A stretch of 64,000 nucleotides of DNA from RGIG3178 sp963674495 (GCA_963674495.2 CAXXLG010000002.1:1217723-1281722); one strand, 5' to 3'. Numbered from the stretch's first letter, positions 1-8,622 are shown. The notes: generated by a model from the letters alone, not told the origin. Program-made: numbers and translations.

Positions 1-1
1 C

Positions 2-292
2 TATCTGCACATTGACTCCGAACCCGTATCCGCCAGCGATACCAATAAGCTCAAGAGCGTTTACGGCGGACGCTGGAGTTGGAACCGCCGCGCCGTGTGG
101 GTGATTTACGGAAGCTACGTATTTGCGGCCAGTATGAACGGTATGCCGCACGGCAACGAGAGTATAGGGAGCAGCAACAATTTCAGCGGGCACCACTGCA
201 TTCACTTCTATAAGAGCAGAACGCATTGCAGCAACAAGGTGGATTCGAAACATCAGGAGATGGTGTTGGCAGCCTATAAAGCAGGAAGATAG
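2..292 (+). CDS. C-terminal part of a secreted or cell-wall-related protein (partial)
   Basis: An open frame runs in from before the window and stops at 292, leaving the last 96 residues. The tail has the pattern NGMPHG, then FSGHHCIHFYKSRTH, then NKVDSKHQE. I remember this pattern from the C-termini of clostridial peptidoglycan-binding or cell-wall-associated hypothetical proteins, where His and Cys in the HxCIHF motif are conserved. The catalytic role, if any, cannot be read from this fragment. The start and any signal peptide lie outside the window. A strong terminator follows directly, so it ends its transcription unit. Family recall is from memory, so the functional label is loose. Confidence 0.7.
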   Translation, partial: YLHIDSEPVSASDTNKLKSVYGGRWSWNRRAVWVIYGSYVFAASMNGMPHGNESIGSSNNFSGHHCIHFYKSRTHCSNKVDSKHQEMVLAAYKAGR

Positions 293-303
293 AGACTTCA
301 AAA

Positions 304-328
304 CAGCCCGCGCAGCGGGCTGTTTTTT
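304..328 (+). terminator. Rho-independent terminator
   Basis: An 8-bp perfect GC-rich stem (CAGCCCGC / GCGGGCTG) with a 3-nt loop is followed by six T. It closes the partial gene at the window start. Confidence 0.9.
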
Positions 329-438
329 ATGTAGCCCGTAAAAAAACAATTTTATAATTCAAACGCACTTGTGGCATAGCGGTTTCTGGAATACAATAAA
401 ATCAATATGTCGGCTCTGGCCGGAAAAGAGGACACAGC

Positions 439-1608
439 GTGAAAAACAGAATGAAAGCCGTTGCCCTGATCCTGGCATTGGCAGTGGTGTTTGCCGGCGG
501 ATATACCATAGGTTCGTTGGGAAAGAGCAGCGATGAGTATTCCGAGGATTTTATCCGCACAAGCCGTGAAATGACAGAAATTCTTGAGGATAATTACTAC
601 CTCGGTGTGGATCAGAGTGAGTTGGAGGACGGGATGCTTCACGGCCTGGCTCAGAGCGTAGGCGACCCGTATACGTACTATCTCAACGCGAGTGAATTGG
701 TAGAGTACACTGCGGGAAACGCGGAGAGCTATGAGGGCATAGGTGTGTTGATCACGCTCAACGACAACGGGCTGCCGATGGTAACGCGTGTTTTCAGCAA
801 CAGCCCCGCACAAAGTGCGGGCATTGTCAAGGGCGATGTGTTCACTGAGGTGGACGGTGAAGATATCCAGCCCGGTACCTCACTGGATGATTTGAGCTTA
901 ACCTCGTCCAAACTGCGCGGCGAACCGGGCACGGACGTTATGGTGACGCTGATGCGCGAAATGGAATCCATAACGCTAACGCTTACCCGTGCGGCGGTGG
1001 ACATCGAGTATGTGGAATCGCGCATGCTGACAGGTGACATTGGCTATGTATCGCTGTCCGACTTCTCCATGCATTGTGCCGACGAGGTGCAAAACGCCAT
1101 TCAAACATTGAGTGGGCAGGGCATGAAGAAATTGATCTTCGATCTGCGATTCAACCCCGGTGGCTATGTGAACTCCGCCGTTCAGATTGCAGACCTGTTT
1201 TTGGATGAAGGCGTGGTGGTGTATACCGTGTATGCTGATGGATCGGAGGAGGAATATTTGTCTTACGACGATAAATACGATATTCCGCTTGTCGTGCTGG
1301 TCAACGAATACTCGGCGTCATCGGCCGAGATCCTTACCGGTGCGCTCAAGGACCGCGGTGCTGCGACGGTGGTGGGCACCAAGACGTACGGCAAGGGCAT
1401 CATCCAGTTGATGTATCCGCTGTCCGGCGGTGGCGCACTGAACGTGACCATAGCGAGCTATTCTACGCCAAACGGTATAAGAATCCATGGCATCGGCATT
1501 GAACCGGACGTGCAGGCGCAGTTACCCGAAGAAGTGCTCAACGGAACTGTGAGCTTCACGGACGAAAACGATACACAGCTTCAGACCGCCATTGATCTTT
1601 TGAAATAG
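439..1608 (+). CDS. S41-family C-terminal processing peptidase (CtpA/CtpB-like)
   Basis: A 389-residue secreted serine protease with a GTG start 7-8 nt after an AAAGAGG-type site. Residues 5-22 form one hydrophobic N-terminal segment, a signal anchor that would place the enzyme outside the membrane. A PDZ domain covers about 95-185 (EGIGVLI, then SPAQSAGIVKGD). The S41 peptidase core follows. The catalytic Ser/Lys dyad is visible as YSASSAEI (Ser294) and TYGKG (Lys319), with the RFNPGG loop near 237-242. The length fits the short Firmicute CtpA/CtpB type. Members of this family trim exported proteins, and CtpB acts in sporulation signalling, but nothing here fixes the substrate. It forms a single-gene unit between two terminators. 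Confidence 0.93.
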   Translation: MKNRMKAVALILALAVVFAGGYTIGSLGKSSDEYSEDFIRTSREMTEILEDNYYLGVDQSELEDGMLHGLAQSVGDPYTYYLNASELVEYTAGNAESYEGIGVLITLNDNGLPMVTRVFSNSPAQSAGIVKGDVFTEVDGEDIQPGTSLDDLSLTSSKLRGEPGTDVMVTLMREMESITLTLTRAAVDIEYVESRMLTGDIGYVSLSDFSMHCADEVQNAIQTLSGQGMKKLIFDLRFNPGGYVNSAVQIADLFLDEGVVVYTVYADGSEEEYLSYDDKYDIPLVVLVNEYSASSAEILTGALKDRGAATVVGTKTYGKGIIQLMYPLSGGGALNVTIASYSTPNGIRIHGIGIEPDVQAQLPEEVLNGTVSFTDENDTQLQTAIDLLK

Positions 1609-1758
1609 CAGCACAAAGAAAGATCATGCAAAATGCCCTGCTATATGGCAGGCATTACGCACGCTGTCCGCCTTAAATACGCAAAATAATATGCGCCTTT
1701 ATGAAAATATCGCATTGAAGCATTGCAGGATCGATAAAGATTGTACAATGGTCATCAT

Positions 1759-1782
1759 ATCCCGGCTACCGCCGGGATTTTG
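1759..1782 (+). terminator. Rho-independent terminator after the S41 peptidase
   Basis: An 8-bp stem ATCCCGGC / GCCGGGAT with a TACC loop is followed by TTTT. It lies between the S41 peptidase and a convergent gene, so it may serve both. Confidence 0.8.
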
Positions 1783-1796
1783 TATTATTAAGGCCA

Positions 1797-2672
1797 TTAT
1801 GGAAGATCGTCGTTTGGTACCGGCATAGACATGAGCGGGTTTTCGTCCCCTCTGGAATCGTCTCGGCCGGTGCGCATGAGTGTGGACATGAGCGGGTTGC
1901 CCTGACCACCCTGCAAGAGCATGGACATGAGCGGGTTGCCCTGACCACCCTGCAAGAGCATGGACATGAGCGGATTGCTTTGACTTCCCTGCATAAGCAT
2001 GGACAGCATCGGATTACTCTGGCTTCCCTGTAAGAGCATGGACATGAGGGGATTGCCTATGCCTCCGGGGGGTAGCGGTGAGTTCTCCCGCCTCTCTCCG
2101 CCCGGCTGTCGGTTTTTCATGGCGTCCAGAAGCGGACCCATGCCGCCAAGCGATTGTTTGAGTCTGGACTCGAGATGCCGCGATAAAAATGCGTGCGACC
2201 CCTCCTTATTTAATTGCGAAAGCGTCTGATGCATATGATGTATATCATCAAGAGCACCGGCCGTATGGGCAATCGGTTTTTCCAAATGATGCGTTTTAGC
2301 CACGTTCGTTTGGGTCATTACATTCCAGAACGCACGGGGATCCTTATCCACGCGTGCATGGCCGTCGTGACGCGCGATGGCGGCGCGTATGCGTGCGCTC
2401 TGTATCAACTGCGCACTGTTGGCCTTAACGGTTATGGCTGCGCTCGCAACGGACTGCGCCTGCGGTGGCAAATACGCATATAGCCGCTGTATATCTTCCT
2501 GTGTATCGCTCTGCAAGCACGAAGCGAGCAGAAAGATGGCGGTGGCATTCACCGGGTGCTCACCATAACATGGTATGGATTCGGGTGCTTTGGGGACCGT
2601 CGGTTGGTGTATTTTTGCGGGTACACGCACCGCTGGCTTTGACGGCAAAGATCGATAGCGATAGGGACGCAT
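1797..2672 (-). CDS. Unrecognised protein with C-terminal 13-residue repeats
   Basis: A 291-residue protein of no family I recognise. The ATG follows a very good AAGCGGAGGTG site. The N-terminal third is basic and Pro-rich. Residues about 40-180 look helical and Gln/Ala/His-rich. From about 195 to the end there are about five copies of a 13-residue unit close to NPLMSMLLQGGQG, ending in an Asp/Arg-rich tail. There is no signal peptide or membrane segment. A second small gene of unknown function (2763-3071) is divergently transcribed 90 bp away and shares the Gln/Met/Leu-rich style, so the two may be co-regulated. The repeats are amphipathic and could mediate self-association; that is inference. 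Confidence 0.75.
   Translation of the reverse strand: MRPYRYRSLPSKPAVRVPAKIHQPTVPKAPESIPCYGEHPVNATAIFLLASCLQSDTQEDIQRLYAYLPPQAQSVASAAITVKANSAQLIQSARIRAAIARHDGHARVDKDPRAFWNVMTQTNVAKTHHLEKPIAHTAGALDDIHHMHQTLSQLNKEGSHAFLSRHLESRLKQSLGGMGPLLDAMKNRQPGGERRENSPLPPGGIGNPLMSMLLQGSQSNPMLSMLMQGSQSNPLMSMLLQGGQGNPLMSMLLQGGQGNPLMSTLMRTGRDDSRGDENPLMSMPVPNDDLP
1882..2076 (-). repeat. 39-bp tandem repeat inside the unknown coding region
   Basis: Units begin at about 1882, 1921, 1960, 1999 and 2038, each with the phrase GGACATGAGCGG or a variant. The period is exactly 39 bp, so the frame is kept and each unit encodes 13 residues. The units from 1882 and 1921 are nearly identical while the outer ones have drifted. 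This fits recent expansion within an older array. Confidence 0.9.
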
Positions 2673-2762
2673 TGAATCACCTCCGCTTTACTGTATTCGC
2701 CCTGCACCCGATGCGTGTACGCCACATAGGATGAATCAGCGGACAATACGGGGAGGATTACC

Positions 2763-3071
2763 ATGAAAAAAGATTTAAAAAGCAGTATACGCAACAGAAA
2801 GACAGCAAGGCAACCGGAGGAGCAGAGCGCGAAGGACCAGGCGTTTGCTGGTCTAACGCCCCAACAGGCAATGCTGCTCAAATCGCTGCAGGGGAAAAGC
2901 CAGCAGGAATTGCAGGATGCCTTCTACCATACGGCGCAGCAGCAGATTAATAATGATGCGTTCGATGAGACCGCAATATTGGAAATGATCGATCGCATGG
3001 GTACTATGATCACGCGCGAACAAAAAGACAGGATGTACCAAATGCTGCGTTCGCTACATGGCGGTGGTTGA
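2763..3071 (+). CDS. Small unrecognised Gln-rich helical protein
   Basis: A 102-residue soluble protein with no family I can name. The ATG follows a GGGGAGGA site. The N-terminus is Lys/Arg-rich and the remainder reads as helices rich in Gln and Met (LTPQQAMLLKSLQGKSQQEL, then DETAILEMIDRMGTMI), ending in GGG. There are no Cys pairs, membrane segments or catalytic motifs. It is divergent from the repeat-bearing gene at 1797-2672 and sits 53 bp upstream of nth, with which it could be co-transcribed. The good ribosome site, full-length frame and composition argue for a real gene. Confidence 0.7.
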   Translation: MKKDLKSSIRNRKTARQPEEQSAKDQAFAGLTPQQAMLLKSLQGKSQQELQDAFYHTAQQQINNDAFDETAILEMIDRMGTMITREQKDRMYQMLRSLHGGG

Positions 3072-3124
3072 ACGCGGCATTGAAGGGATGTATAATAAGT
3101 AGACGTATGCTAAGGAGGAAAGAC

Positions 3125-3790
3125 ATGCCCAAACGGAGCAAAGCTGCAGAACAAACGAGAGTTAACGCCATCCTCGATGTATTGGCAGAGGCATATCCCG
3201 ACGCCCGGCCGGGCCTGGATTACAATAACGCGTTTGAACTGTTGATCGCCACCATTTTATCCGCGCAGTGTACGGACAAGCAGGTGAACAAGGTTACGCC
3301 GTCGCTATTTCATGATTATCCCGATGCCGAATCCATCGCGAACCTTACGCCGGAACAGATTGTGCCGTATATTAGAAGCTGCGGGTTCTATGCAACCAAA
3401 TCCAAAAACATCGTGGCAACAAGCCAAAAATTGTGCAATGAATTCCGCGGAGAGGTACCGGCGGACATCGAGTTGCTGCAAACGTTGCCCGGTGTGGGCA
3501 GAAAGACTGCCAACGTTGTGGCGTCCAATGCATTTGGTATAGATGCCATCGCGGTGGATACGCACGTGTTCCGTGTTTCCAATCGTCTTGGACTGGCCAA
3601 TGCAAAGGATGTCAAAAAGACTGAAGAACAGTTGATGCGTGTCATCCCCAGGGACAGATGGAGCATCGCCCACCACTGGCTGATATATCATGGACGACAG
3701 GTGTGCAGCGCCCGTGCGCCCAAATGCTCGGTGTGTACGCTTACACCATACTGTAAGGCGTATAAAAACCAACAGAGGGGCAAGGAATAG
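3125..3790 (+). CDS. nth: Endonuclease III, DNA glycosylase/AP lyase
   Basis: A 221-residue base-excision repair enzyme that removes oxidised pyrimidines and nicks abasic sites. I chose ATG 3125 because TAAGGAGGAA lies 4 nt upstream; the frame is open further upstream but without a site. The helix-hairpin-helix motif LPGVGRKTANVV carries the catalytic Lys127 and AVDTHV carries Asp145. The four [4Fe-4S] cysteines are at 194, 201, 204 and 210 with the classic C-x6-C-x2-C-x5-C spacing. Length is normal for the family. The gene stands between a small unknown gene and obgE. Confidence 0.97.
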   Translation: MPKRSKAAEQTRVNAILDVLAEAYPDARPGLDYNNAFELLIATILSAQCTDKQVNKVTPSLFHDYPDAESIANLTPEQIVPYIRSCGFYATKSKNIVATSQKLCNEFRGEVPADIELLQTLPGVGRKTANVVASNAFGIDAIAVDTHVFRVSNRLGLANAKDVKKTEEQLMRVIPRDRWSIAHHWLIYHGRQVCSARAPKCSVCTLTPYCKAYKNQQRGKE

Positions 3791-3993
3791 ACGGCATTTA
3801 ATCCGATAACACGAGGGACAATTTGACAGAGCATTCAGGAAGATAGGAAGAATTCGGCATTCATGGGCCGTTTTAAGTGGTGTGGCGTAAGCTAGGGCCG
3901 CTTTTGTGTAAAATCTGTTCGTTACCGTGTTTGTCATATGCCGGGGCCACTGATATAATGAAGCCCTAATCGAAGAAAAAGAGGAATGTGCGC

Positions 3994-5262
3994 ATGTTTG
4001 TGGATACGGCGAGAATACTGATCAAGGCCGGCGATGGCGGCGATGGATGCGTATCGTTCCACCGGGAAAAATACGTTACCAACGGCGGTCCGGACGGAGG
4101 CGACGGTGGGCGCGGTGGCGACATCTGCTTTGTGGCGGATGCCGGGATGCGTACGTTGTCGGAATTTTCCTACCGCCGCCATTTTCGTGCCGATAACGGT
4201 GCGCCCGGGCGTTCAGCAAACTGCAGCGGCAAGAGTGCTGAAGCGATGTGCATCACAGTGCCTGTGGGTACCGTTGTCTATGATGAAGAAACCGGCGCCG
4301 TCATGGCGAATTTGACCGCTCACGGAGATATGAAAACCGTGTTACGTGGCGGGCGCGGCGGAAGGGGAAACACGCGGTTCGCCACGGCAACGCGGCGTGC
4401 CCCCCGCTTTGCGCAGCCGGGACAGCAAAAGGAAGAACGATGGGTGACGATGGAACTCAAAACCATGGCGGACATTGGCCTTGTGGGATTTCCCAACGTG
4501 GGAAAATCTACGCTGTTGGCAGCTATATCCTGTGCTACGCCCAAGATCGCCAGCTATCCGTTTACCACGCTGGCTCCCAACCTCGGCGTAGTTTATGTGG
4601 ATGGGCGTACCTATACCGTGGCGGACATTCCAGGTCTTATTGAGGGAGCAAGTGAAGGGATGGGGCTTGGGCACGAGTTCCTGCGCCATGTGGAACGCAC
4701 CCGCATGCTCATCCATGTGGTGGATATCTCGGGTTTCGAGGGACGGGATCCCAAAGAGGATTTCGATACCGTTATGGCGGAACTGCATGGATATAGCCCT
4801 GTTCTGGCGGCGCTTCCAATGATCGTGGCGACAAACAAGATCGATCTGGATACGGACAATCAGGGGTATGACCGGTTTGTAAAGGCTATGGCGGACAAAG
4901 GCTTACGTATATTTGCCATTAGCGCTGTTACGCATAGAGGCCTTCGCGAACTGTTGCGCTGCGCTGCCGATATGGTGGACACGCTGCCTATGGTTGAGTT
5001 GGAACCGGAGACGTTTGACGAAACGCAATTGACACAGCAGATGAGCTATACCGTCCGGCGCATGGCGGACAACCTCTACGAGGTCGAGGGTTCGATGGTG
5101 GACAATATCCTGCGCCATATATACCCGCAGGACCATGATTCAATGCGGTATTTTGAGGAGCAGCTCAAAAAACGCGGCATTATTGAAAGCTTGCGTGAAA
5201 AGGGCGCAAAGGATGGGGATACGATACTGCTGGGCGGAATTGAATTTGATTTTGTGGAATAG
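3994..5262 (+). CDS. obgE: GTPase Obg (ribosome assembly)
   Basis: A 422-residue essential GTPase that binds the 50S subunit. ATG 3994 is preferred over an in-frame GTG at 3988, because GAGGAA at 3981-3986 is correctly spaced only for 3994, and the family starts MFVD. The Gly-rich Obg fold covers 1-158. The G domain has GFPNVGKST at 165-173, DIPG near 211 and NKID near 272. A C-terminal OCT domain (FDETQ to FDFVE) completes the three-domain layout of Firmicute Obg. yhbY follows after 12 bp, an arrangement widely conserved in Clostridia and suggesting a joint role in 50S maturation. Confidence 0.98.
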   Translation: MFVDTARILIKAGDGGDGCVSFHREKYVTNGGPDGGDGGRGGDICFVADAGMRTLSEFSYRRHFRADNGAPGRSANCSGKSAEAMCITVPVGTVVYDEETGAVMANLTAHGDMKTVLRGGRGGRGNTRFATATRRAPRFAQPGQQKEERWVTMELKTMADIGLVGFPNVGKSTLLAAISCATPKIASYPFTTLAPNLGVVYVDGRTYTVADIPGLIEGASEGMGLGHEFLRHVERTRMLIHVVDISGFEGRDPKEDFDTVMAELHGYSPVLAALPMIVATNKIDLDTDNQGYDRFVKAMADKGLRIFAISAVTHRGLRELLRCAADMVDTLPMVELEPETFDETQLTQQMSYTVRRMADNLYEVEGSMVDNILRHIYPQDHDSMRYFEEQLKKRGIIESLREKGAKDGDTILLGGIEFDFVE

Positions 5263-5274
5263 GAGCGATGAATT

Positions 5275-5568
5275 ATGGTCACAACCAAACAAAGGGCGGC
5301 GTTGCGCCGCATGGCCAACGGACTTGAGCCCATCGTGCACATTGGAAAGGCGGGTATCAGTGATAACCTGATCAAACAATGTGACGACGCGTTGACGGCG
5401 CGCGAGATCGTCAAAGGAACCGTTCAGGAAAACTGTCCAATATCAGCGGAAGAAGCGCTGGAATCGATGTGTGTATCGCTTCGGGCCGAGCCGGTACAGG
5501 CCATCGGGCGGCGTTTTGTTCTGTATCGCAAAAACAATGAGCAACCGGGCATCGTTCTGCCCAAATAA
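5275..5568 (+). CDS. yhbY: YhbY-type CRM-domain RNA-binding protein
   Basis: A 97-residue single CRM (KH-like) domain protein that associates with pre-50S ribosomal particles. The signature is GLEPIVHIGKAGISDNLI, containing the GxxG-type loop. The ATG at 5275 has a GGAGCG site 5-9 nt upstream. It is the last gene of the obgE operon and is followed by a strong terminator. Length and sequence are typical. Confidence 0.95.
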   Translation: MVTTKQRAALRRMANGLEPIVHIGKAGISDNLIKQCDDALTAREIVKGTVQENCPISAEEALESMCVSLRAEPVQAIGRRFVLYRKNNEQPGIVLPK

Positions 5569-5591
5569 TGCATTAGCGATGGGGCTATATA

Positions 5592-5629
5592 AAAAAAGAC
5601 GGCTTACATTTGCGCAAGCCGTCTTTTTT
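5592..5629. terminator. Bidirectional terminator between yhbY and the alcohol dehydrogenase
   Basis: A 14-bp perfect stem AAAAAAGACGGCTT / AAGCCGTCTTTTTT with a 10-nt loop. The A and T tracts let it stop transcription in both directions between two convergent genes. Confidence 0.92.
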
Positions 5630-5647
5630 CTTTTAACATAGCGTTGT

Positions 5648-6841
5648 TTACAGGATGGATTTATAGAATGCGGGCAAGTCTTCTTTGCGAATATCGATAT
5701 AGCCGGCCAGAATGCCATCCTTGTTCGTGCGTGCCTTCTCCACCATGGTGGGAATGTCCTTTTCCGCAAGGCCGAGTTCGCGCAGCGTCAGTGGCATACC
5801 GATGCGGCGCAGCCAAGATTTGAACCGTTCGATCCCCTCGTATGCCACCTGCCTTAGATCCGCAAGATCCGCGCTGACTCCGAACACCGTGATGGCCAAT
5901 TTGGCGACGCGGGCGCACTGAATATCGCCGCTGTCCGCCACCAATTTGAGCCAGGCGGGCATGATAACGGCAAGACCGGCGCCGTGGGCGTTGTCGAACG
6001 AGCCGGACAGGTGTAGTTCCAGAGGGTGCGGGCCGCCACGCCTGCCGGCATGCCCGATGCCTGTGATGTCGTTGTGCGAGAATGAGCCCGCCAACATCAG
6101 TTCTGCGCGTGCCTCATAGCTGTTTCCGTCCCGGTACGCAATGGGCCCGTACTTGACAACGGTGCGCATTAGGCCTTCGGCAAACTCGTCGCCCAACGCG
6201 CAGTCGTTCTGATAGAAGTAGCGCTCCAGTGTGTGTGCAAACACATCGGACGCGCCTACGCCGGTCTGGTAGGGGCTGACGGAGTAGGTCAGCTCAGGGT
6301 TCATGATGGCGAACACCGGCCGCGCAATCGGGCTGCCGCACGCCGCTTTGTTGAACGTATCGACATCGTCCACGATGACGCTGTTGGTGCTGGTCTCGCT
6401 ACCCGCGGCGGTGATAGTGTGGATGCTGCCCACCGGTGTCATAGAGGTGGGCTTTGCCTTGCCGCTGTAAAGGTCCCACCAGTCGCCGTCATATTGCAAC
6501 GCATAGCCGATGGCCTTGGATGTATCCAACGTGCTGCCGCCGCCCACCGCCAGAATAAAATCAACATTCTCCGCCTTGGCCAGCGCGACCCCCTTGTCCA
6601 CCATCGTGCGGCGTGGATTGGGCTGAACACCGGAAAGCTCCGCAAACGATATGCCCGCTTCGTTCAGCGATGCCACCACACGGTCGTACAGACCATTTTT
6701 CTTTATGGAACCGCCACCGTATACCATCAGCACCTTGGTGCCGCTGTGCTTATGTATGAGCGCACCTGCCTGTGACTCCGTATCTTTACCAAAAACGATT
6801 TCGGTGTACAGTTGCAAAGAGAAATTGGAAAACTGTTTCAT
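5648..6841 (-). CDS. Iron-containing alcohol dehydrogenase (BDH/YqhD-like)
   Basis: A 397-residue group III alcohol dehydrogenase that would reduce aldehydes such as butyraldehyde with NAD(P)H. The ATG follows a GGAGG site. The nucleotide-binding GGGSTLDTSKA motif is near residue 100. Metal-binding Asp/His are visible in GASDVFAHTLERYF, and later His residues in GPHPLELHLSG and DNAHGAGLA. The segment HAGRRGGPHPLELHLSG is one residue longer than the usual G-D-W-x-x-H-x-x-E-H-x-L form and lacks Trp and the second His, so metal binding may be altered. Single-gene unit, convergent with yhbY. Confidence 0.9.
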   Translation of the reverse strand: MKQFSNFSLQLYTEIVFGKDTESQAGALIHKHSGTKVLMVYGGGSIKKNGLYDRVVASLNEAGISFAELSGVQPNPRRTMVDKGVALAKAENVDFILAVGGGSTLDTSKAIGYALQYDGDWWDLYSGKAKPTSMTPVGSIHTITAAGSETSTNSVIVDDVDTFNKAACGSPIARPVFAIMNPELTYSVSPYQTGVGASDVFAHTLERYFYQNDCALGDEFAEGLMRTVVKYGPIAYRDGNSYEARAELMLAGSFSHNDITGIGHAGRRGGPHPLELHLSGSFDNAHGAGLAVIMPAWLKLVADSGDIQCARVAKLAITVFGVSADLADLRQVAYEGIERFKSWLRRIGMPLTLRELGLAEKDIPTMVEKARTNKDGILAGYIDIRKEDLPAFYKSIL

Positions 6842-6965
6842 GCCATACCTCCGATGTTAAACTAATTACAGATATATAGTATTATAATATGAGCGTGGGA
6901 ACCTGGCAAATAAAACAGCGTACAAATTTGGTCACATCCGTTTTAATTAATACAAGTAATACAAG

Positions 6966-7853
6966 CTATTGAGAAACGTGCCTTTGACGGTTGCCATCCA
7001 AAAAGTAGGACAGGAAAGCCATGAAGAAACACACCGCGCCCATCAGCGGATAGTACAGGTGTTGGCCGGTCACGATGGCGGCGAAGAACAACACCAGTCC
7101 ACAGATGATGTATGAACGAACTCTGCTTGCGGCGAACGCCTGCTTTTTCAACTGACGAAGGTGCAGACGGCGCTGTTCCAGCTCCAAAAGAATACCCTGT
7201 TCCACGTCCTCGGGGTTGGGTAGCATATCCAGTGCTTCAGCCATGGACAAAAGCTTGTCTTGATCCCATACGCCCATGCGCTGTGGTGGCAATTTGCTCA
7301 AAAGGGCAGCGGCGTTGTCCGAAAGCGCGGCGGTACAAAGAAGGATGCCCTTGTCTATGGTGTTTTGCCGTACATAGCGATAGCATTCGAGCAGCTGTTG
7401 CGCGCTGATCAAATCGCTTGGATGGTTCTGCAGTGCAAAAAGGATGCACGCGTCGTTGTTTTCATCGCGGCACAGTACGCCGCGCGGATGCAGACGCTCC
7501 ACAGCATAACCGTGCTCCCTTGCCATGGCTGCCATCAGCTTTATAAAGGAGCGTCTTGACATAAGTACCATCTGTTCGAGCACAAAGATACGGGACAGTT
7601 CAAGGCGTTTAATCGATACGAATTTGTCCAGCCGGATGTTTTTATACAGTGCCAGCGCAATGGATACCATGCCGGTGGCGACGCTGGAGAGAATGATGGA
7701 CAATGCGACATGGCTGGTCTGTAGTGAAAACCACAATAAAAACGCAACGAAGATGATTACGCGCAGCGCAATAAAGTCCAGCGAACGCGCCAACAGATTG
7801 CGGTTGCCAAACATGATTTGCCGGTAATAGCGACGCATTTTCTTATCCAACAT
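6966..7853 (-). CDS. Membrane protein with a restriction-endonuclease-like (Mrr-type) middle domain
   Basis: 295 residues. I chose ATG 7853 because CAGGAGGAGGAA sits just upstream; a longer open frame to 8075 overlaps nadD and lacks a site. Two membrane helices at about 25-65 are followed by a cytosolic middle part and two more helices at about 235-280. The middle part (RSFIKLMAAMAREHGYAV to GVWDQDKLLSM) has the layout of Mrr-like PD-(D/E)xK nuclease folds: a conserved helix, an Asp strand (DENNDACILFALQNH) and a KGILLCT strand. The expected E/QxK appears as QNH, so catalysis may be lost. Divergent from nadD. The fold call is inference from pattern. Confidence 0.65.
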   Translation of the reverse strand: MLDKKMRRYYRQIMFGNRNLLARSLDFIALRVIIFVAFLLWFSLQTSHVALSIILSSVATGMVSIALALYKNIRLDKFVSIKRLELSRIFVLEQMVLMSRRSFIKLMAAMAREHGYAVERLHPRGVLCRDENNDACILFALQNHPSDLISAQQLLECYRYVRQNTIDKGILLCTAALSDNAAALLSKLPPQRMGVWDQDKLLSMAEALDMLPNPEDVEQGILLELEQRRLHLRQLKKQAFAASRVRSYIICGLVLFFAAIVTGQHLYYPLMGAVCFFMAFLSYFLDGNRQRHVSQ

Positions 7854-8037
7854 GGAACTTCCTCCTCCTGTGAAGTATATCCGCTTCGTGCAAAACAAAA
7901 CATAAAAACACACTTTGTATTTATGTTTTTTTGGTTTATAATAGGAACAAAGGGGGGGGGGATTTGCCATCGAACGCACGGTTGCGTCAATCGGCACGGC
8001 GCCACGTCTGCTGTGGCATGCGAGGAGCATAGGCATT

Positions 8038-8622
8038 TTGGGCGGAACGTTTAATCCTGTGCATTGTGGGCACATCGAGATGGCGAAAGCGGCGATGCAG
8101 GAGTTTTGTCTGGATCAGGTGTGGCTGATGCCGTCTCATCTGCCTCCTCACAAACCCGTCCCGTCGGCGACCAGCGCACTGCACAGATGGCGTATGGTTG
8201 AATTGGCCTGTGAGAACGAACCGCAACTGGTACCCAGCGCACTGGAGCTTAGGCGCAGTGGTACAACGTATACTGTGGATACACTGCGCGCTCTCACGCA
8301 TAACAGCGACGATCGCTATGTGTTTATCGTGGGTACGGACACGGTGATGCTGATGGAAACGTGGAAACAACCGCAAGCGGTGTTCGATCTATGCGATTTC
8401 ATCGCGTTTGCGCGTGCGGGCGTGGACGATGCGGCGGTGGGAGCGAAGATCATGGATTTAAAAATGCGTTTTGGCGCACGCATCTATAAGGGTATGCACC
8501 GCTGCATGGATATTTCATCGACGCAAATCAGGCAACGGATTCAAATCGGATGCCCGCTGGCGGGGCTTGTGCCCGCGGCGGTGGAAGCATACATTGAGGA
8601 GCATGGCGTATACAGTGAATAG
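8038..8622 (+). CDS. nadD: Nicotinate-nucleotide adenylyltransferase (5' end unusual)
   Basis: Transfers AMP from ATP to nicotinate mononucleotide in NAD synthesis. GGTFNPVHCGH holds the HxGH nucleotidyltransferase motif, and DISSTQIRQRI holds the second signature. The frame upstream reads RSIGILGG, the first beta strand expected of this family, but there is no ATG, GTG or TTG until TTG 8038, which would cut that strand short. A GAGGAG site at 8022-8027 fits TTG 8038 or a non-standard ATT at 8035. A nearby ATG at 8018 is one frame off. It overlaps yqeK by 20 bp and starts the nadD-yqeK-rsfS operon. Confidence 0.9.
   Translation: MGGTFNPVHCGHIEMAKAAMQEFCLDQVWLMPSHLPPHKPVPSATSALHRWRMVELACENEPQLVPSALELRRSGTTYTVDTLRALTHNSDDRYVFIVGTDTVMLMETWKQPQAVFDLCDFIAFARAGVDDAAVGAKIMDLKMRFGARIYKGMHRCMDISSTQIRQRIQIGCPLAGLVPAAVEAYIEEHGVYSE

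Noticed and set aside
1882..2076. Regular 39-bp repeats as a CRISPR array
   Set aside because: There are no unique spacers between repeats, and the units are contiguous, in frame and part of a coding region.
7853..8075. Upstream extension of the Mrr-like membrane protein to 8075
   Set aside because: It would overlap nadD, passes through the poly-G leader, and has no ribosome site. ATG 7853 has a perfect one.
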